Part shown: positions 59,726 to 64,000 of the stretch, piece by piece
Numbering within the stretch: position 1 is the stretch's first letter
Layout: each line of letters opens with the position of its first letter
DNA from: Tateyamaria sp. syn59
Lineage (GTDB): Bacteria > Pseudomonadota > Alphaproteobacteria > Rhodobacterales > Rhodobacteraceae
Assembly (NCBI RefSeq): GCF_007995245.1
Contig: NZ_VCBA01000006.1
Coordinates: forward strand, 1 to 64,000
DNA: 64,000 bases
Direction: 5' to 3'
The notes under the pieces: generated by a model
Told to the model about the DNA's origin: nothing
Database searches by the model: none
What the model saw: only the letters and a program-made list of their open reading frames with translations
Translations under genes and position numbers: made by a program

Positions 59726-60934
59726 ATGACCGCTCGCCCCGATTTCTACCGCTTCCACAACGGCGAAAAGGCCACTCTGCCATTCGACGCCGCTGAATAC
59801 GACGCCCGCCTGACCGAGTTGCGCGACCGGATGGAAGCGCAGGGCGCCACCGCTGCCGTGCTCACCTCCATGCACAATGTCGCCTACTACTCGGGCTTCC
59901 TCTACTGCGCCTTTGGCCGCCCCTATGCCTGCGTCGTGACCGAAGACGCCTGCGTCACCATCAGCGCGGGCATCGACGCGGGCCAACCCTGGCGGCGCAG
60001 CCACGGCGACAACATCACCTACACGGACTGGCAGCGCGACAACTTCTGGCGCGCTGTGCGCGAGGTGACGGGCGAGGGGGCCGTGATCGGGGTTGAATCC
60101 GACCACCTGACCTTGCTGCAACAGGGCAAGATGGAGGATTTCCTGAAACCCGTCGCCACCGTCGACCTGTACGAGACAACCATGCGTCAGCGCATGAACA
60201 AATCCGAGGCCGAGATCGCCCTGATCCGCCACGGGGCGCAAGTGGCTGACGTGGGCGGCTACGCCATCCGCGACGCGATCAAGGCGGGTGTGCGCGAGAT
60301 CGACGTGGCCATGGCAGGCCGCGACGCGATGGAGATGGAGATCGCCAAACGCTTCCCCGATGCCGAATACCGCGACACCTGGGTCTGGTTCCAATCCGGC
60401 ATCAACACCGATGGCGCGCATAACCCTGTCACGGGCCGGATGCTGGAGCGGGGCGATATCCTGTCGCTCAACACCTTCCCAATGATCTCCGGCTACTACA
60501 CCGCGCTGGAACGCACACTGTTCGTCGAAACCGTGGATCACGCCAGCCTCAAGCTCTGGAACCACAACGTCGCCGCGCACGAACTGGGCATGTCGCTGTT
60601 GAAGCCCGGCGCGACTTGCGCCGAGGTGACGGAAGGCGTGAACGCCTATTTCCGCGAATACGATCTGCTGCAATATCGCAGCTTTGGCTACGGCCACTCC
60701 TTTGGCGTGCTGTCGCACTACTACGGGCGCGAGGCGGGGCTAGAACTGCGCGAAGACATCGACACCGTGCTTGAACCTGGCATGGTCATCTCGATGGAGC
60801 CGATGCTGACGATCCCCGAGGGGCAACCGGGCGCCGGCGGCTACCGTGAGCACGACATTCTGGTGATCACGGAGGACGGGAACGAAAACATCACCGGCTT
60901 CCCCTACGGCCCCGATCACAACGTGATCGGCTGA
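59726..60934 (+). CDS. Creatinase (creatine amidinohydrolase)
   Basis: A 402-residue M24-fold (pita-bread) protein. It resembles the characterised Pseudomonas creatinase in length and in 'FLYCAFGRPYA', 'TDWQRDNFWRAV', 'FQSGINTDGAHNPVTGR', 'YRSFGYGHSFG' and 'SHYYGREAGLELREDIDTVLEPGM'. The catalytic His232 of creatinase falls on His232 here. It splits creatine to sarcosine and urea. The metal ligands of aminopeptidase relatives are not all present, as expected for creatinase. No urease or sarcosine oxidase is adjacent. Confidence 0.92.
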   Translation: MTARPDFYRFHNGEKATLPFDAAEYDARLTELRDRMEAQGATAAVLTSMHNVAYYSGFLYCAFGRPYACVVTEDACVTISAGIDAGQPWRRSHGDNITYTDWQRDNFWRAVREVTGEGAVIGVESDHLTLLQQGKMEDFLKPVATVDLYETTMRQRMNKSEAEIALIRHGAQVADVGGYAIRDAIKAGVREIDVAMAGRDAMEMEIAKRFPDAEYRDTWVWFQSGINTDGAHNPVTGRMLERGDILSLNTFPMISGYYTALERTLFVETVDHASLKLWNHNVAAHELGMSLLKPGATCAEVTEGVNAYFREYDLLQYRSFGYGHSFGVLSHYYGREAGLELREDIDTVLEPGMVISMEPMLTIPEGQPGAGGYREHDILVITEDGNENITGFPYGPDHNVIG

Positions 60935-61053
60935 TTAAACTATGACATACAGGGTTGAATTTGTTTCACTCTTTGCAACCTGAGTTTGCGCCGCAACTGA
61001 GAATCGCGTACTCTCGGAAACGAACGGTGCGCGTTCAACAATTAGGTCCCCAC

Positions 61054-62139
61054 ATGCTGGCTGATCGCCATCCTTTTCAGGACGAACGCCTTGACGCGCT
61101 ACGTTCATATGACGTGCTCGACACCGCGTACGAAGCCGAGTTCGACAGTATTGTCGATGTTGTGGCCGACATCTGCGAGGTGCCGATTGCCCTGATCAGT
61201 CTGGTGGATGGCCACCGGCAATGGTTCAAGGCGGTCAAGGGGCTGGACGTGCCCGAAACGCCGCTTGAATCCTCGATCTGCTCGCACGCCATACTCGAAG
61301 GCGATCTGGTGGAAATCGAAGACACCCATGCCGACCCGCGTATGGACGGCAATCCGCTGTGTGTGGATGATGCGGGCCTGCGGTTCTATGCGGGCGCGGT
61401 GCTGAGGTCGCCCGATGGCCTGCCGCTGGGCACGCTGTGCGTGCTGGATCGGTGCCCCCGCACGCTTACCGACCCGCAGCGCAAGATGCTCAAGGTGCTG
61501 GCGGGGCAGGTCATGGCGCAGTTCGAACTGCGCCGCACGCTTAAGCAACAGGCCATCCTGCACAGCGAGGCGGATCACCGGATCAAGAACTCGCTCCAGA
61601 TGCTGTCCTCGCTCACCCGGTTCCAAAGCCGCGTGTCGGAACTCGACGAAACGCGCGAAGCGCTGGATGCCGTCGGCCAGCGGATCGAAACGATGGGGCG
61701 GCTGCACGAGGTTTTGCAGGCGGGCAACGTTCAAACCCATGTCGATCTGGATGACTACCTGATCCGCATCGTGGATTTCCTGACCGAACAGTCGCCGGAA
61801 CACGTGATGATCGACACCGCGCTGTCGCACATCCGCATGACCCCATCCCGGGCCGCGTCTATCGGGATCGTGCTGAACGAATGGGTCACAAACGCCTACA
61901 AACACGCATTCCCGTCAGACCGTCCCGGCACGATCCGGGTCACGGTGACGGATATGGGATCAGGGACGGCTCAACTTGAAGTGGCCGATGACGGCTGCGG
62001 CACGACGGTCGAGACGCCCACCCGCCGTTCCGGCCTTGGCACCCAGATCACTGACGCGGTCGCGCAGGCGCTTGACGGCACGCTGACGGCAGATGCCAAT
62101 GCCTTCGGCACCCGCCACCGGCTGCTTTTCGCCGTCTGA
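61054..62139 (+). CDS. GAF-domain histidine kinase (HisKA_2 type)
   Basis: A 361-residue soluble sensor kinase. A GAF domain occupies residues about 20-165 ('ALISLVDGHRQWFKAVKGL', 'LGTLCVLDRCPR'). The H-box is 'DHRIKNSLQMLSSL' near residue 205, with phospho-acceptor His. The ATPase has an N-box 'LNEWVTNAYKHAF', 'ADDGCGT' and 'GLGTQI'. HisKA_2 kinases with this layout often act in light, redox or general stress responses in alphaproteobacteria. No response regulator is adjacent. ATG 61054 lacks a strong ribosome site, but the longer TTG frame is unlikely. Confidence 0.9.
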   Translation: MLADRHPFQDERLDALRSYDVLDTAYEAEFDSIVDVVADICEVPIALISLVDGHRQWFKAVKGLDVPETPLESSICSHAILEGDLVEIEDTHADPRMDGNPLCVDDAGLRFYAGAVLRSPDGLPLGTLCVLDRCPRTLTDPQRKMLKVLAGQVMAQFELRRTLKQQAILHSEADHRIKNSLQMLSSLTRFQSRVSELDETREALDAVGQRIETMGRLHEVLQAGNVQTHVDLDDYLIRIVDFLTEQSPEHVMIDTALSHIRMTPSRAASIGIVLNEWVTNAYKHAFPSDRPGTIRVTVTDMGSGTAQLEVADDGCGTTVETPTRRSGLGTQITDAVAQALDGTLTADANAFGTRHRLLFAV

Positions 62140-62209
62140 CCACCTTTCCTTGTCGCAACCTTTTTGCAACTATTCCCTCGAATATCGGCCTGTGCCGATG
62201 TAAATGCGT

Positions 62210-62230
62210 GTTACATTGCCTATATGTAAC
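62210..62230. promoter_or_regulatory. Perfect palindrome upstream of the coiled-coil gene
   Basis: GTTACAT (62210-62216) and ATGTAAC (62224-62230) form a perfect inverted repeat with a seven-base spacer, 28 bases before the coiled-coil gene start. The position suits an operator overlapping the promoter or start of transcription. Confidence 0.5.
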
Positions 62231-62258
62231 GCAACACATTGAACGTAGGGGACATTTT

Positions 62259-63335
62259 ATGGCCGATTTCGCAAGCCAGGTGGCAGAATCTCAATCCCAG
62301 GTGGCCGAGGCGCAACAAAAAATCTCGGAACTCACCAGCCGGATCGAGGCGGCGCGGTCCAAGATGAAGTCGGGCGATGACATCTCGATGGACATCGAAA
62401 ACGCGACGCTCGAAGACGTCCATGCCCACACCGACGTGATGAACGCCAACATCGCCGAGCTGATCATGGGTCTGGATGATGTCACCGCCGCATTCTCGAA
62501 GGATTTTGAAGAGATGCGGTCCAAGACGGGCTGGGAAAGCTTCGTCGGCATCTTTGCCAAGGCCAAGTCGGAGAGCATGCGGCAGGAACGTGTGCGATCC
62601 GCGTCGATTGACGACAAGCTGCAGGACCTGATCTCGAAATCTGACGTGATCGTGCAGTTGCTGCAGGGTCAGCTGACCATGCTGGAAGACCAGAAATCCA
62701 AGGTCGAAGCCAACCTGACCGAAACGCTGGACGAACGCGAATTCACGGTGCAGGAACTGTCAGCCCTGCAAGCCGACATTCAGGCGATGGACCCGCAGAT
62801 CATCACCCTGGAAAACAAGATCGCGTCCGAAACCGACGCCGCCAAGCGCACGGCGCTCGAGACGGAACTGGCCGACCTCAACTCGAAATACAACGAGATG
62901 GTGCAGGAAGAGCAGGTCAAGGTGGCCAAGTCCCAGACGCTTGAGCGCTATATCGAGAAGGGCAAGACCTGGGTGGACAGCCTGCAAAACCAGGCTGCGA
63001 CCCAGATGGTGCTGATCAACAAGCTGCAAACGGACACCAAGCAGCGGGTTGTGCTGTATGATGCGCTGACAAAGTCGTTGAAGACAGCCCAGCAACAAGA
63101 CGTCGCGCACCGCATCAACGAGATCGGCGTGAAGACGGACCAGGAGGCGCAAACCGCCATGGCCGGTATCGGTGCGGCAACGAATGCCCGCATGGCCGAC
63201 ATGCTGGAAGCGCACGAAGACCAGATGGTCTTTGCCCGCGACGTGCTGGAGCAGAAGGCCAAGGCGGATGAGCGGTTTGCACGTCGGTTCGCGCAGATCG
63301 TGGAGAAGCACGACAGCAATGCGTATGGTGGGTGA
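62259..63335 (+). CDS. Long coiled-coil protein of unknown function
   Basis: A 358-residue hydrophilic protein with heptad-like helical sequence nearly throughout ('QSQVAEAQQKISELTSRIEAARSK' region, 'ALQADIQAMDPQIITLENKIA', 'LETELADLNSKYNEM'). No signal peptide, membrane segment or cysteine is seen. It is in the size range of TelA-like or structural coiled-coil proteins, but no family is recognised with confidence. ATG 62259 follows a purine-rich 'AGGGGA'. It lies behind a palindrome and before a chain of small genes that may belong to the same operon. Confidence 0.75.
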   Translation: MADFASQVAESQSQVAEAQQKISELTSRIEAARSKMKSGDDISMDIENATLEDVHAHTDVMNANIAELIMGLDDVTAAFSKDFEEMRSKTGWESFVGIFAKAKSESMRQERVRSASIDDKLQDLISKSDVIVQLLQGQLTMLEDQKSKVEANLTETLDEREFTVQELSALQADIQAMDPQIITLENKIASETDAAKRTALETELADLNSKYNEMVQEEQVKVAKSQTLERYIEKGKTWVDSLQNQAATQMVLINKLQTDTKQRVVLYDALTKSLKTAQQQDVAHRINEIGVKTDQEAQTAMAGIGAATNARMADMLEAHEDQMVFARDVLEQKAKADERFARRFAQIVEKHDSNAYGG

Positions 63336-63338
63336 GGT

Positions 63339-63578
63339 TTGAATAACCGCTCCAATACAGAGCCGTTTTCAGTGCGTCGTCATCGGTTCTTCAAATCAGG
63401 TCGCTTCAAGTTTTCTCTTCTTGGTATAGGTCTGATTTGGTTGTTGGCTGCAAACTGGATTGATCTCACATGGTGGTGGTATCTGCCGGGTTTTGTAATG
63501 CTGTCTGTCGGTTTGTTACTGCTGGGAGCATTTAATATGGATGCCGATAGATCCGGCTTTGGGGCTGACGGTAGATGA
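63339..63578 (+). CDS. Small two-helix membrane protein
   Basis: A 79-residue protein with a basic N-terminus and two hydrophobic helices ('FSLLGIGLIWLLAANWI', 'YLPGFVMLSVGLLLLGAF'). The start is TTG at 63339, three bases after the previous stop, with GGTGAGG very close; this makes the exact start uncertain. The translation looks like a genuine membrane protein. It follows the coiled-coil gene in the same direction. Confidence 0.55.
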   Translation: MNNRSNTEPFSVRRHRFFKSGRFKFSLLGIGLIWLLAANWIDLTWWWYLPGFVMLSVGLLLLGAFNMDADRSGFGADGR

Positions 63579-63703
63579 TACAAAAGCGCCTCTACTTGTT
63601 TCGGCGGGGTGGCGTCGCTCCGCAGACAGTTACCACCGTTCCCGGCGAGGAGACCACGACCCTTGGTGTGCTGGGCTACGCGCTTGAGGGCACATCTCAA
63701 TGA
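63575..63703 (+). CDS. Possible very small protein linking two overlaps
   Basis: A 42-codon frame whose ATG overlaps the stop of the two-helix gene (ATGA) and whose end overlaps the start of the next gene (ATGA). The overlap pattern is the only support; the translation ('MIQKRLYLFRRGG...', no clear domain) resembles no family. Confidence 0.22.
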   Translation: MIQKRLYLFRRGGVAPQTVTTVPGEETTTLGVLGYALEGTSQ

Positions 63704-64000
63704 CTCCGGGGACTATGTTAGTCTTTTTAAAGTTTGGATGCCTGTTGGCGCTTCTGACTTTGATGAACCAATGCAGCGCTGTCTTTCAGACGGAAGCGTT
63801 TTCAAGTTTAGCGAAGGATGAAGCGTTCAAGTCTCACATTTTAACACCAACAGCCATGGCGTTTTTTGCTGGGGGCGTCTTTGGCCTTGTATCTCGGCTT
63901 TGCGTGAGCGTAGTCCTTCCAGCAATCGTTGCGGTTCGACGCCGGGCAGGCATCAAAACAGATGTAAACGCGTTTGCTTTGAAACACATTTTCGAACTGG
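63700..64000 (+). CDS. Membrane protein, partial at the right edge
   Basis: An open frame from ATG 63700 to the right edge, 100 codons without a stop. It has two hydrophobic stretches ('MLVFLKFGCLLALLTLM', 'AFFAGGVFGLVSRLCVSVVLPAIVAV') followed by a basic 'RRRAG'. The upstream small frame overlaps it by four bases (ATGA). No family recognised; the C-terminus is outside the window. Confidence 0.45.
   Translation, partial: MTPGTMLVFLKFGCLLALLTLMNQCSAVFQTEAFSSLAKDEAFKSHILTPTAMAFFAGGVFGLVSRLCVSVVLPAIVAVRRRAGIKTDVNAFALKHIFEL

Noticed and set aside
57331-60718. Long open frames opposite gabD (57331-58491) and opposite creatinase (59720-60718)
   Set aside because: The opposite strands encode full-length enzymes with catalytic motifs; these frames have none.
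1-64000. CRISPR array, rRNA operon or plasmid/phage origin
   Set aside because: No regularly spaced repeats, rRNA sequence, iteron array or phage structural genes were seen.

Overview
The window looks like a chromosome segment of an alphaproteobacterium of the Rhodobacteraceae (roseobacter group). The evidence is high GC in most genes, dense operons with 1-4 base stop/start overlaps, a leuC-leuD-leuB cluster, a glcD-glcE-glcF glycolate oxidase cluster, a creatinase, and a two-TM/XRE (DUF2975) pair. The lineage is inferred from gene content and protein style; no search was run. No rRNA, CRISPR array or plasmid origin was seen. One tRNA, tRNA-Pro(CGG), is present.

Region 1 (1-14.7 kb) is mixed. 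It opens with the N-terminal part of an old-yellow-enzyme-type flavin oxidoreductase running off the left edge. An AT-richer pair follows: an exported TPR-CHAT protease-like protein and a small Tat-like exported protein. Then come an NTF2-like protein, a very large LuxR-GAF4-cyclase fusion, a winged-helix/TPR regulator, a homocysteine S-methyltransferase-like enzyme, a secreted barrel-like protein, a GNAT acetyltransferase and a di-haem peroxidase.

Region 2 (14.8-26.6 kb) is an accessory island that abuts the 3' end of tRNA-Pro. It holds two diverged copies of a solo tyrosine recombinase, one dead through two in-frame stops, on either side of a ParD/ParE toxin-antitoxin pair. Next is a tight operon of HD hydrolase, nucleotidyltransferase and histidine phosphatase. 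A GIY-YIG/zinc-ribbon protein, a TcmP plus three-Cys-motif (Gp37/Gp68) pair and an XRE-ImmA pair follow. Divergent from the last, and separated by an array of three operator-like palindromes, is a ubiquitin-like operon: multiubiquitin protein, E1-like ThiF protein and DUF6527 protein. The multiubiquitin gene carries an in-frame TGA. This is the best place in the window to look for an undescribed defence or signalling system.

Region 3 (26.7-54.9 kb) is mostly core metabolism and housekeeping: EamA transporter, leuB/leuD/leuC with a patatin and a small Tudor-like protein inserted, MscS channel, MBL hydrolase, ferredoxin-reductase-like protein, RsfS and RlmH, glcDEF, tandem trypsin-like proteases, Hsp20, Hsp70-like protein, a phytase/esterase-like protein behind a Pho-box-like sequence, a threonine dehydratase-like enzyme and a PHB-depolymerase-like hydrolase.

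Region 4 (55-64 kb) begins with non-coding debris: a 26-bp perfect inverted repeat and an adenylate-kinase-like pseudogene whose P-loop is cut by TGA. After it come an L,D-transpeptidase, a succinate-semialdehyde dehydrogenase, an alpha/beta hydrolase, creatinase, a GAF histidine kinase, and a coiled-coil protein followed by small overlapping membrane genes, the last of which leaves the right edge.
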